Shown here piece after piece: positions 43,701 to 51,810 of a DNA stretch of 64,000 nucleotides (the stretch's first letter is position 1; the number at the start of each line of letters is the position of its first letter). Location: positions 65,494,845-65,558,844 of the forward strand of contig OX328096.1 in the NCBI GenBank assembly GCA_946811185.2, given 5' to 3'. The stretch comes from Hippopus hippopus (Eukaryota > Mollusca > Bivalvia > Cardiida > Cardiidae). A program made the position numbers and the translations under genes. The notes below the pieces were generated by a model. It was given only the letters and a program-made list of their open reading frames with translations, was not told the DNA's origin and made no database searches.

Positions 43701-46700
43701 TATAGAATCCTGGATCATAGAGAAAGCTTTGGACAGAGACAGAGGGGAAGATGAAGGAGAGTTCATATATCCGTATGATTTAGGATGCTGGAGAAATATG
43801 GGACAAGTGTTTACATGGTCGGGTCGACCTAAATCTGATGGTTTCACATGGGATGTGAGGGAAGAGTGCAATCAGTTTTCATTTACGGTATGTTATGATT
43901 ATGTATGATAGTATTTTTCTGATGTCAACATAGCTTCCAGTCAATCACTCCCACATGACCTGGTATCTAGGTAAAACGTACCCTAGTGTTGCATAATTTA
44001 TGCTGGCAGATATCTTGGCAATTTTAATCAATACGTGAAAATAGTGAAGATTTCCACGACGGACATGTTCCCAGTTTTACAGTTGGAGTTTGCTATGGTG
44101 TGAGTAAAGGCCCTAGAGTATGGATTAGCAGTACAAACACTTGTATGTTTGTGTCATAAATGTGCGAGTAAACAGGACAGCAGGGTCCCACCAAATAAAC
44201 GTGTGAATGTTTTTGACCAATCACAAATTACCGTCTATTCATTTGATTTCATTATACATGTACCAAGACGGAAGTCAAATGCTAGTGCATGCAGCTGTGC
44301 AAAAAAAGATGTCAGCTTTAAAGACATTGGTACTGTATTTGTAAGGTGACAACAGAAGAGTAAAAAGCAAGCGGTTTTTCTTTGTTGTCAACATAAAAAG
44401 CAAGTACATGTACATGTAACAATCCATGTTTGCTGACAATTCATGCTTGTGTTTTAGATGGAACAAATACAGCAGAAGGCCTTGAAACGTGACAGAACGG
44501 TTGAATACATGATCATAGAAGATTATTCTGGATCAATTTGTCCCATATCTAAAGGTTGTGGTATGTGCTGTGGTATACCATGTACAGATGAGCCTAGAAT
44601 TCCTGTAAAAATAGGAGATATCGTTAAAGTTACCAGATGGAAAAGGTGAGATAATTTTGTTAGTATGTGGTGCTGTTTATATGAGTCAACATTTTACCAC
44701 ATGATCCACAGTTTTAGCGACCCTAACAGGGAAGGCTTTTGAAAACACTGCAGGAAAAGGAGAAAATGCTGGTAACCACTCATGAATTCCATGACTTGAG
44801 CCAAATTCGATTTGTCATGAGCAAATGCTTTGAAATTGGACGAATTCAAAATTTTTTATGCTTGGTAAAGGGTTAATGGAGATGATTTATGTAATTAGTC
44901 GGCTACAGTCAATTATTGCTCATGGAAACATTATGGGAAAAGGAGAAAAGGCTAGTTACTAGCAATTTTTCATTTTCTCACCATGTTTCTTTTACCCTTT
45001 TAAGCCAATTTGAGCCAAATTAGGTAATTTAAAAGTACATGTATATGCAAAGAAGGTTAAGTATCTGAAACTGTTATGATACTGTTTTATATTTGTTGCA
45101 TTTTTGGGAAATAAGTGCACTTCTTACATCTCATCACATTACATATACCTTTAGCTGTTACTTGCTGCGATTTGAAGGAATTGCATTCTTTTTTTGATAA
45201 CATCCATTTTTCAGAGAGGGACAGAGAGCATGTGTTAAATTCAGTCGATGTCTTACATTGTGTCAAGATGCCAAGATGTAACAGGTATTACATAGTGCAA
45301 TATTTTTCTCTAAAAATTATAATCTCTGGTCTTGTACTCTACATTTCAGAAAATGGCTGTATGGCACCAGACTGTTCAGTAAAGAAAACCAACCAGGTAC
45401 AAATCACTATATAGTTGGATGCATTTACATATTGCAATCTGCAAACCAAATTCTTTTCTTGTACCGCAATATTTTTGAAGCATATGATCATATGACAAAG
45501 AACAGGCTCAATAAGTGGGAGGAATTCTTTAATTAATATGGCCCTTTTGCAGCTTCAATTTTAGCTGCACTGGCCAAAGGCAAGTGGCCTGTGTCCTTTG
45601 TAAGTGTGTACATGCATCAAGAATGCTTGTGTCAACTATTTAGTGAAGACACAGAGTGCTCAAGAAGTGCTTTTGTAATTGTGTATTTGTCCATCATGTG
45701 TTGTCTGTCCTACAACGTCCAGGCTGTAACAGTCATCTTGTGTGCACTATAGAGGCTACATTTTTTGTCCAATCCTCATAAAACTTGGTCAGAATGTTTG
45801 TCTTGATGTTATCTCTGATAAGTTTGAAATTGGTTCACGTCTGATCAAAAAGTAGGGCACTTGATTAAATCTTAGAAAAACTTTGTGTGCACTTCAGAGG
45901 CCACATTCTCTGTCTAATACTCTGGAGAGGTGGTCAGAATATTTGTCTTGATAATATCTTAGCCAATTTCGAAATTAGGTCATGTCAGGTCAAAAAGTAG
46001 GTCACTAGGACCAATCTCCTTTAAACCTTGTGTGTACTCTAGAAGCCACAGTTTCAGTCAAACACTTTTGACAGTTCTTCAAAACAGTTGTCTTGGTGAT
46101 ATGTCAGATGACACTGAAGTTGGTCACATCAGGTCAAAAAGTCGGTCACTTGGACAAATCATAGAATAACATTGTGTGTCCTCTAGAGGCTACATTTTCA
46201 GTCCAATACTCAAGAAGTTTTGTCAGAATATTTGTTTTGATACTATTTCAGACATGATTGGGTCACATTGGATTAAAAAGTAGGTCACTCTGACAATCTT
46301 AGAAAAATTTCTTTACCCTCTAGAGACCACAGTTTCAGTTCAATATCCAGATAAAATGGTCAGAATATTTGTCTTGATGATACTACAAAGGAGATTGAAA
46401 TTGGGTCAAATTTTGCGTCATTTTCTGTTCAATTCTTACACATAACTGTTGATCAGAAGGTTTGTTTTGATAATATCTTTGATTAGTATGAAAATGGATC
46501 ACATAGGGTCAAAAAATATTGTCACTGTGAAAATTCTTAGAGGCACTGTAGAGGGAACAATTTCAGTCAAACTCTCATGAAAGTGTGGACTGCACTTGTG
46601 TCAATTAATGTTACACACAGTTGCTATATATGAAGGAAAACTTGAGTCCCATTATGCACTCTGAATATATTTTGTATGTGATTTACATCATCACCACCAA

Positions 46701-49700
46701 GATATCTTCAATTTCATGAATCCTTTCCACTTTCTCTCAGGTGAGCCCTTTAGGGTCAATGACCCTCTTGTTTTATCTCACCATAGATGTGGTGTCACAA
46801 ACTGCTGTGATGAATGATTAACTCTTATCCACATGACAAAATTTTAGATTTACCTACAATGGCAGATGACAAAGTAGTTAAAATGGTGGGGTTTTTTTTG
46901 AAAAGCGAGAAAACTTTTCATGAAATTTCACATGAGGATAGATTGTAATTTGCAGAATGCAACAGGCTTCTTCAGTTTTAAGTCTATGTCAAAGTTTTTT
47001 ACTAAAGAAAGATAGAAAGAAATGAACCTGCTATAATGTTAATAATTGATGTCTTAGACTTTGAAACTTTTGTGTGTCACAGACCCTGATATACAGTTTA
47101 TAGGCATACTTTTATTTTATTAAGGTAAAGGTCAAGGTCGCTCCTATCCGTAAAAACTCCTACCCATAAAAAAAAAGGGTAATTTCTAGCCTTTTTTAAC
47201 AGGCAGGAAATTTTGGTAACCAGCATTTTCTCCTTTTTATACGCCTGTCGAAGACGGGACGTATTATGGGATCACCCGTGGCGGGCGGGCGGAATGGCGG
47301 GCGGTGTCCCCATTCTTTGTCCGGAGCATATCTCCAAAACTATGCTAGCTACGGTTATGAAATTTCATGGGTGGATAGATCTCATCAAGGCGGAGTGCAG
47401 TGCACAGGAATCATAACTCTCGCTTGCTTAATTTTTGAGTTATTGTTCTTTGTTGTTTTTCATACTTGAATTTTGTCCGGAGCATATCTCCAAAACTATA
47501 CTAGCTACAGTTATGAAACTTCATGGGTGGATAGATCTCATCAAGGGGGAGTGCAGTGCACAGGAATCATAACTCTTGCTTCCTTAATTTTTGAGTTATT
47601 GCCCTTTGTATTTTTTCATACTTGAATTTTGTCCGGAGCATATCTCCAAGACTATACTAGCTAAGGTTATGAAACTTCATGGGTGGATAGATCTTATCAA
47701 GGGGGAGTGCAGTGTACAGGAATCATAACTCTTGCTTACTTAATTTTTGAGTTACTTCCCTTTGTTTATATTCATACTTGAATTTTGTCCAAAGCATATC
47801 TCCAAAACTATGCTAGCTACAGTTATGAAACTTCATGGGTGGATAGATCTCATTAAGGGGGAGTGCATTGCAAATGAATCATAACTCTTGCTTGCTTAAA
47901 TTTTGAGTTATTGCCCTTTGTATTTTTTCATACTTGAATTTTGTCCAGAGCATATCTCCAAAACTATACTAGCTACGGTTATCGAATTTCATGGGTTGAT
48001 AGATCTCATCAAGGGGGATTGCAGTGCACATGAATAATAACTCTTGCTTGCTTAATTTTTGAGTTATTATACGCCCGTCGAAGACGGGACGTATTATGGG
48101 ATCACCCATGGCGGGCGGGCGGCGTCCAGTTCTTTGTCCGGAGCATAACTTTGTCGTCTCCAGTCCGATTGACTTTAAACTTGGCATGTGTGTTTGTTGC
48201 AATAATACGGAGCACAGTGCGAAAGAAGCATAACTCTACCTCGTGCTGTCTGAGTTATTTCCCTTTGATCGTCATTTTTACAGCATTTTCTGCTTGTCCG
48301 GAGCATAACTTTGTCATCTCCAGTCCGATTGACTTGAAACTTGGCATTTGTGTTTGTTGCAATAATACGAAGCGCAGTGCGAAAGAAGCATAACTCTACC
48401 TTGTGCTGTCTTTGAGTTATTTCCCTTTGATCGTCATTTTTACAGCATTTTCTGCTTGTCCGGAGCATAACTTTGTCATCTCCAGTCCGATCGACTTGAA
48501 ACTTGGCATTTGTGTTTGTTGCCATTTTATGGAGTGCAGTGCGAAAGAACCATAACTCTACCTCGTGCTGTCTTTGAGTTATTTCCCTTTGATAGTCATT
48601 TTTACAGCATTTTCTGCTTGTCCGGAGCATAACTTTGTCATCTCCAGTCCGATTGACTTGAAACTTGGCATTTGTGTTTGTTGCATAAATACGGAGTGTA
48701 GTGCAAAAGAAGCATAACTCTACCTCGTGCTGTCTGAGTTATTTCCCTTTGATCGTCATTTTTACAGCATTTTCTGCTTGTCCGGAGCATTACTTTGTCA
48801 TCTCCAGTCCGATTGACTTGAAACTTGGCATTTGTGTTTGTTGCAATAATACAGAGTGCAGTGCGAAAGAAGCATAACTCTACCTCGTGCTGTCTGAGTT
48901 ATTTCCCTTTGATCGTCATTTTTACAGTATTTTCTGCTTGTCCGGAGCATAACTTTGTCTTCTCCAGTCCGATTGACTTGAAACTTGGCATTTGTGTTTG
49001 TTGCAATAATATGGAGTGCAGTGCGAAAGAAGCACAACTCTACCTTGTGCTGTCTTTGAGTTATTTCCCTTTGATCGTCATTTTTACAGCATTTTCTGCT
49101 TGTCCGGAGCATAACTTTGTCATCTCCAGTCCGATTGACTTGAAACTTGGCATTTGTGTTTGTTGCAATAATACGGAGTGCAGTGCCAAAGAAGCATAAC
49201 TCTACCTCGTGCTGTCTTTGAGTTATTTCCCTTTGATTGTCATTTTTACAGCATTTTCTGCTTGTCCGGAATATAACTTTGTCATCTCTAGTCTGAACAT
49301 CTTCACATTTGGTATGCATGATTGTTGAAAATTTATGGAGTGCAGTGCACAAGAACCATAACTCTTCCTAGCATGAGTTTTGAGTTATTTCCCTTTGATC
49401 GTTTTTTTACAGCATTTAGTGCTTGTCCGGAATATAACTTTGTCATCTCACGTCAGAGTGACTTCAAACTTGGTATGCATGTTTGTTGCAATATTACGGA
49501 GTACAGTGCGCAAGAACAATAATTCTACCTAGTACAGATTTTGAGTAATTCCACTTTGATCTTCATTTTTACAGTATTTCTTGGTTGTCCGGAACGGAAC
49601 TTTGTCACCTCAAGTCAAATTGACTTGAGACTTGGTAAACATGTTTGTTGCACTACCTGCCCTTTACGATTATTATACCCCCTCGACAACTGGCGGTGGG

Positions 49701-50203
49701 ATGGGCGTATCTTGCGACAATTTGCTGCTCTTGTTCCACAATGCTTTCTACCCTTCCCAAAATAAATTTCAATTATTTGAAAAGATCATCTACAAATGCA
49801 ATTTGATAAAGATTTAAAGTCCAGGGCTGCTTTTCACTAAACTGCATACACATGAACTTTACGTACACAGTTTTGGTAAGCAAGCATCATGTCTGAAAAC
49901 AAGTTTCCTAAAACTGCATAACTTCGATTTGAGTAGGTATTTGCATAACTTTACACCATCTCATACCTTTGGGTAGAGGGATGGTATATGTTTATGTACA
50001 ATCCCAAATTATTTGCATAAATCTATGTAGTTTAGTGGAATGCATCCTAGGTCATGTTTACATTTTGTACACTTTATTCAACAGGGAAGAGACGTCAGAG
50101 AGGGTGGTTTCCACGACTGTGTGCCAGAGAAGTGATATCTGCTAGCAATGGGGATCACACATCACCACCACCATCTTCAGTACACAGTAAAAAAGACAAT
50201 TGA
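34485..50203 (+). CDS. ZDHHC6: Palmitoyltransferase ZDHHC6, complete, 394 residues in 8 exons
   Basis: DHHC-family S-acyltransferase; the vertebrate enzyme sits in the ER membrane and palmitoylates proteins such as calnexin and IP3 receptors. Exons: 34485-34718, 40542-40633, 42148-42304, 42769-42900, 43672-43887, 44458-44645, 45350-45396, 50085-50203. The phases agree throughout (1185 bp including TGA). Visible features: WGPIIAL membrane segment near residue 13, a second near 49-66, the cysteine-rich domain YCELCESYKAPRSHHCRKCD with catalytic DHHC at 115-118, two further membrane segments (about 131-150 and 177-203), FTWSG and IEDYSG of the SH3-like C-terminal domain, RGWFPRLC, and terminal KKDN, an ER-retrieval KKxx motif. 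Human ZDHHC6 has 413 residues and ends KKNR. The start ATG could be preceded by a short missed N-terminal extension. Confidence 0.95.
34795..35225. mobile_element. HP230 pair B then A sharing one TTAA
   Basis: 34795-35001 (B, decayed hairpin GCTGATTTCTAGTA) and 34998-35225 (A, perfect hairpin, TTAACCCTTTCCCA to GGGAAAGGGTTAA). Confidence 0.88.
35241..35466 (+). mobile_element. HP230 copy (A)
   Basis: AACTCTTTGCCACACAATCC to ATGTAGTAAACAGTTTAA; hairpin centre replaced by TTCTGCAGCAGTA. Confidence 0.8.
35650..36045 (+). repeat. HEL fragment, 145 bp core type
   Basis: Core GTGCTCTAGACACCACTTTT CAGTCCAATGCTCATG and 3' end CTAAGGTGAGCAATTTAGGG CTATTATGG; 5' end lost. Confidence 0.65.
36195..36690 (+). 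repeat. Decayed units related to the 47239 array
   Basis: TTTTGTCCAGAGCATAACTT CCAAAGTATAAAGGCTATTG recurs with AGTTATTGCCCTTTG; same theme as GTCCGGAGCATAACTTTGTC units at 47-49 kb. Confidence 0.55.
36697..39000 (+). mobile_element. HEL element, about 15 decayed 145 bp units
   Basis: 5' TTTTTAGCAAGCTTTTGTGA and 3' CAGATGAGCGATTCAGGGAT GTCATGGCCCTCTTATT. Units carry TCTAGAGGCCACATTTTCAG, GTCAGAATGTTTGTCTTGAT and AGGTCAC.AG.TCAAATC. A SINE interrupts it at about 37890-38097. Confidence 0.75.
37885..38097 (-). repeat. SINE inserted in the HEL array
   Basis: On the minus strand: GCTGGTAGCTCAGTCGGTAG (A box), GTCGTAGGTTTGATCCCTGG (B box), then a body with GTGGGAAAGCAGCTAGTGGT TTGGAAAGAAATACA, related to the S2 body. 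Confidence 0.7.
39527..39745 (-). mobile_element. HP230 copy (B)
   Basis: TAACTCTTTACCAAATGACA to GGAATTGGTAAAGAGATAA, intact hairpin GGAGAAAATGCTGGTTACCA. Confidence 0.82.
39913..40530 (+). mobile_element. HEL element ending at ZDHHC6 exon 2
   Basis: 5' TTTAGCTAACTTGAGCACAA AGTGCTGAAGGTAAG, about three 145 bp units, 3' CTCAGGTGAGCGCTTTAGGG CCAGTGATCCCCTTG. It stops about 13 bp short of the exon 2 acceptor AG. Confidence 0.8.
40542..40633 (+). CDS. ZDHHC6: ZDHHC6 exon 2: first half of the cysteine-rich domain
   Basis: Encodes NNPSHCKMLQYCELCESYKA then PRSHHCRKCD and two bases of Arg109. Acceptor GTTTGTTTCAG, donor AG|GTATGG. Its cysteines and histidines are zinc ligands in DHHC enzymes. The acceptor lies about 13 bp after the end of a HEL repeat, so that insertion abuts the splice site. 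Confidence 0.95.
40682..40873 (+). mobile_element. HP230 copy (A), internal deletion
   Basis: CCAATACCAAACAATCCCTC to ATGTGGTAACAGGGTAAA; hairpin intact, with the TTTGAGCCACAT segment deleted. Confidence 0.8.
40989..41189 (+). repeat. HP230 copy (A), left hairpin arm deleted
   Basis: TAACTCTTTACCACACATAC to AAGTGGTAAAGAGCTTTT; only CATCTTCTCCTTTTCCCACA remains of the centre. Confidence 0.7.
41215..41415 (-). repeat. Probable SINE, minus strand, with (ATTG)n tail
   Basis: ATTGATTGATTGATTGATTG tail at 41220 and GAATGGCGTTTTATGCCGCT; at the other end, reversed, TGACTCAGTGGTAAAGTGTA and GAACTGGTTCCAGCC look like A and B boxes. Confidence 0.6.
41468..41856. repeat. Decayed HP230 B and A fragments
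   Basis: TTCAGACTTGTCTAAATTGA AAGCATATGCAGAGGACA followed by TTTTGTGGTAAAAGGTTAAT, then ACAATCCTGTCTTGAAAACA. Confidence 0.6.
41857..42086 (+). mobile_element. HP230 full copy (A), 230 bp, next to ZDHHC6 exon 3
   Basis: TTAACGCATTTAACACACTA to GTGTGGTAAAAAGTTAA; hairpin with GGTGACC centre. Ends 61 bp from exon 3. Confidence 0.88.
42148..42304 (+). CDS. ZDHHC6: ZDHHC6 exon 3: catalytic DHHC and third membrane segment
   Basis: Encodes CVMKMDHHCPWINTCCGHFN (from residue 110) followed by the membrane segment YFVYFLFFAPCGCIHALCIL. DHHC at 115-118 holds the active cysteine (118) that forms the acyl-enzyme intermediate. Acceptor TATTTCCAG, donor TTT|GTAAGT. Confidence 0.96.
42337..42650 (-). repeat. 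K-family repeat, reverse orientation
   Basis: TTTTTTAGCTTGGCTGTTTT TGAAAA at left, then GCCATAGCCCTGTCGTCGTC and CTATCAAAAGGGGAACCCAT; in ZDHHC6 intron 3. Confidence 0.72.
42769..42900 (+). CDS. ZDHHC6: ZDHHC6 exon 4: fourth membrane segment
   Basis: Encodes TWYVHYGDRHNLVYLDIFGF to AVGMLFIIQ (162-205). LFAVGLAIGVIIAVGMLF.IQ matches the last membrane helix of vertebrate ZDHHC6. Phase 0 at both ends; acceptor TATTTCAG, donor CAA|GTAAGT. Confidence 0.94.
42981..43208 (+). mobile_element. HP230 copy (A)
   Basis: TTTACCCATACCACACAAAC to TTGTGTGGTATAGAGTTAA; intact hairpin. Confidence 0.82.
43210..43585. other. No recognised feature
   Basis: ZDHHC6 intron 4; nothing supported. A 45 bp HP230 fragment follows at 43587-43632. 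Confidence 0.4.
43672..43887 (+). CDS. ZDHHC6: ZDHHC6 exon 5: cytosolic linker
   Basis: Encodes 72 residues (206-277), LKSIIKNETGIESWIIEKAL to ECNQFSFT. N.T.IESWI.EKA.DR, YPYD.G, WRN..QVFTWSG and REEC.Q.S match vertebrate ZDHHC6. The acceptor is CTTTTCAG and TTG is the first codon of the exon, not a start codon. Donor ACG|GTATGT. Confidence 0.94.
44458..44645 (+). CDS. ZDHHC6: ZDHHC6 exon 6: SH3-like domain with cysteine cluster
   Basis: Encodes MEQIQQKALKRDRTVEYMII, then EDYSGSICPISKGCGMCCGI and PCTDEPRIPVKIGDIVKVTR (278-339). In human ZDHHC6 three cysteines of this domain are reported to be palmitoylated (in ACCPLNKG and SPC). Here the second of the paired cysteines and the C of IPC remain, and three further cysteines (GCGMCC) are added. 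Donor AG|GTGAGA. Confidence 0.93.
44689..44876 (+). mobile_element. HP230 copy (A), right hairpin arm deleted
   Basis: TTTTACCACATGATCCACAG to CTTGGTAAAGGGTTAA; the sequence passes from GCTGGTAACCA straight to TGACTTGAGCC. Confidence 0.8.
44925..45062 (+). repeat. HP230 fragment
   Basis: AACATTATGGGAAAAGGAGA AAAGGCTAGTTACTAGCAAT and truncated right part. Confidence 0.6.
45350..45396 (+). CDS. ZDHHC6: ZDHHC6 exon 7, 47 bp
   Basis: Short exon, found by phase and similarity: AG from exon 6 plus A gives Arg340, then KWLYGTRLFSKENQP (341-355) and the first base of Gly356. WLYG is the YWLYG of vertebrate ZDHHC6. Acceptor CTACATTTCAG, donor G|GTACAA. Confidence 0.9.
45562..46778 (+). mobile_element. 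HEL element, 145 bp core type, with a second HEL start
   Basis: 45562-45612 is a 5' end of the 165-bp type (TTTTAGCTGCACTGGCCAAA GGC). From about 45635 the 145-bp type follows (CACAGAGTGCTCAAGAAGTG, six to seven units) to CTCAGGTGAGCCCTTTAGGG TCAATGACCCTCTTGTT. Confidence 0.75.
46817..46925 (-). repeat. HP230 left-half fragment
   Basis: TTAACTCTTATCCACATGAC AAAATTTTAGA to AAAAGCGAGAAAACTTTTCA. Confidence 0.6.
47203..49815 (+). mobile_element. HP230 copy (A) split by the satellite-array element
   Basis: GGAAATTTTGGTAACCAGCA TTTTCTCCTTTTT (47205-47238) and TTGTTCCACAATGCTTTCTA CCC...ATCTACAAATGC (49730-49815) are two parts of one copy. Confidence 0.75.
47239..49715 (+). mobile_element. Satellite-array element with two different cores (156 bp x5, 160-162 bp x10)
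   Basis: Starts ATACGCCTGTCGAAGACGGG ACGTAT (hairpin) then TTATGGGATCACCCGTGGCGGGCGG. Units begin GTCCGGAGCATATCTCCAAA at 47319, 47475, 47631, 47787 and 47943. A second start (ATACGCCCGTCGAAGACGGG, 48069) opens a new array of GTCCGGAGCATAACTTTGTC units at 48136, 48296, 48458, 48620, 48780, 48940, 49102, 49264, 49425 and 49587. Ends near GGCGGTGGGATGGGCGTATC. No protein function; long ORFs in it are periodic artefacts. Confidence 0.85.
49820..50080. other. No recognised feature
   Basis: End of ZDHHC6 intron 7 with a weak AACTGCATA / TTTGCATAA motif repeated four times (49840-50020). Confidence 0.4.
50085..50203 (+). CDS. ZDHHC6: ZDHHC6 exon 8: C terminus with KKDN
   Basis: Encodes KRRQRGWFPRLCAREVISAS, then NGDHTSPPPSSVHSKKDN and TGA (357-394). 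RGWFPR.C matches vertebrate ZDHHC6; lysines at -4 and -3 form a dilysine ER-retrieval signal. Acceptor ATTCAACAG. The 4.7 kb intron before it is mostly HEL and satellite-array sequence. Confidence 0.94.
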
Positions 50204-50277
50204 TGTTAGATTTGTTTTAATAGTGGTACAATACAGATTTGCTCATCTTACACCACAGCCAAGCATCAAAACTCACT

Positions 50278-50505
50278 TTAACTCTTTACCAAATTACAAA
50301 ATTTTAGACAGATCCAAATTCAAAGCATTTGCAGAAAACATAGTAAATATAGCTGAAATGATGATAATTGTCTGAATGTGTAGAAAACCTTTTGGGAAAA
50401 GGAGAATATGCTGGTTACCAGCATTTTCTCCTTTTCCCACAAGGTTTTCAAAGTTGCTTTTTCCTCAGGGTCGTAAAAACTCGGGATTGTGTGGTAAAGG
50501 GTTAA
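50278..50505 (-). mobile_element. HP230 full copy (B), possibly in the ZDHHC6 3' UTR
   Basis: TTAACTCTTTACCA to TGGTAAAGGGTTAA; hairpin arms contain AAAACCTTTTGGGAAAAGGA and its near-complement. 75 bp after the stop codon. Confidence 0.88.
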
Positions 50506-50513
50506 GTATCACA

Positions 50514-50738
50514 TTAATCCTTTACCACACAATCCCGAGTTTTAATAACCCTTTAGAAATAGACTTTTGAAACCTTACGGGAAAAGGAGAAAATGGTGGT
50601 AACCAGCATTTTCTCCTTTTCCCATAAGGTTTTCTACACTTTCATGGACGCTTACCATGGATTCAGCTAAATCTGATCTGTCGTCTGCAAATACTTTCAA
50701 CTTGGACTAGTCTAAAATGTCATTTAGTAAAGAGTTAA
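50514..50738 (+). mobile_element. HP230 full copy (A)
   Basis: TTAATCCTTTACCACACAAT to TTTAGTAAAGAGTTAA; paired in inverted orientation with 50278-50505. A B-type fragment (50735-50800) begins at its last TTAA. Confidence 0.87.
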
Positions 50739-50804
50739 CTTTTTACCAGATGACAAAATTTTAGGCTTGTCCAAATTGAAAGCATTTGCAAAAGATGGAT
50801 GTAA

Positions 50805-50915
50805 CTCAAATGTGGAAACCTGCAAAAGTTTTGAACCTGGTTAGCCTGTGCAGGCTGACCTGGGGCGATACTTTTTGCAGATGTATTAAGCCCCCTTTTC
50901 ATAAAGCATGACTCA
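50805..50915. repeat. T2 fragment (right end)
   Basis: TGTGCAGGCTGACCTGGGGC GATACTTTTTGCAGATGTAT and CCCCCTTTTCATAAAGCATG ACTCA. Confidence 0.7.
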
Positions 50916-51221
50916 TATATAGTAGATTTCATTGTATATTTGATATTGAAACATTTTTATTTTTTTACTTTCGATTGACATGGCTGTTATGTCTGGCATC
51001 TGGGTGAGGGAAGTGTGACAGGGCTAGTATAGGTTTTGTCTTGAGAGTAGCGGACTCTACAGTATGCTACAGACTTTTATCATCTTGCCACCAACCACTT
51101 TTAAAAACAATATTGCAAAAGGAGAAATTGCGTGCATGGTGTATTTTCTTCTTCTGCTAGAATGTTTTAACATGTATTCAAAGAGTGTTCAAAGTTGTCA
51201 GTTTTTCTTTTTTGTCTCTGC

Positions 51222-51425
51222 AAGATGTATCGACCCATGTCAGCTAGCTCATTCTGCGCAGGCTGACATAGGTTGAAACGTTTTGCTTTTGATAAATTTT
51301 CTTCATGTCTAAGGACTATTCTACCTTCATATTCAGTCCATTGTTAGACTTATTAGATTTTGTGGCTCTATCATGATGTTATGACTTGCTTAATAAAATG
51401 TTTGTGAAAATGCCTTAACTGATTT
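51222..51425. repeat. T2 fragment, reversed
   Basis: GCGCAGGCTGACATAGGTTG AAACGTTTTGC, CTAAGGACTATTCTACCTTC, GATGTTATGACTTGCTTAAT. Confidence 0.6.
51392..51397 (+). terminator. Possible ZDHHC6 polyadenylation signal AATAAA
   Basis: First plain AATAAA noticed downstream of the ZDHHC6 stop, followed by TGTTTGTG. If used, the 3' UTR would be about 1.2 kb and would include two full HP230 hairpins (50278-50505 and 50514-50738). Position only; no transcript evidence. Confidence 0.25.
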
Positions 51426-51534
51426 TTTCAGTGATTTTTCAGCAATCTACGCTTTCAAAACTACAATTGTATTGTAAGAATATTAGCAATTTATTAACCC
51501 TTTACCACACGACAAAATTTTAGACCTGTCCAAA

Positions 51535-51764
51535 TTAACCCTTTACCACACAATGACGCCTTTTGACGCCCCTAAAAAAATAGGCCTTTTGAAAACATGG
51601 TGGGAAAAGGAGAAAATGCTGGTAACCAGCATTTTCTCCTTTTCCCACAAAGTTTTCTACCCTATCAAAGAAAAGTTGCGTCATTTGAGCCACTATGAAA
51701 TTGTCGTCTGCAAATGCTTTCAATTTGGATAGGTCTTAAATTTTGCCGTGTGGTAAAGGGTTAA
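51535..51764 (+). mobile_element. HP230 full copy (A) nested in HP230, TTAA duplicated
   Basis: Exactly 230 bp including TTAA on both sides. Removing it with one TTAA restores the host copy, where the consensus TTGA has become TTAA. Hairpin intact. Confidence 0.92.
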
Positions 51765-51810
51765 AAGGATTTGTAGATGACAGTTTTAACGTGGCTCATA
51801 TGAAATGATT

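Noticed and set aside
45115..45414. 99-codon ORF as an independent gene
   Set aside because: Its end overlaps ZDHHC6 exon 7 in another frame; only the 47 bp exon is supported.
48175..49352. Long ORFs of 124-184 codons on both strands
   Set aside because: They follow the 160-162 bp satellite period and repeat the same peptide; no start context, splice sites or known domain.
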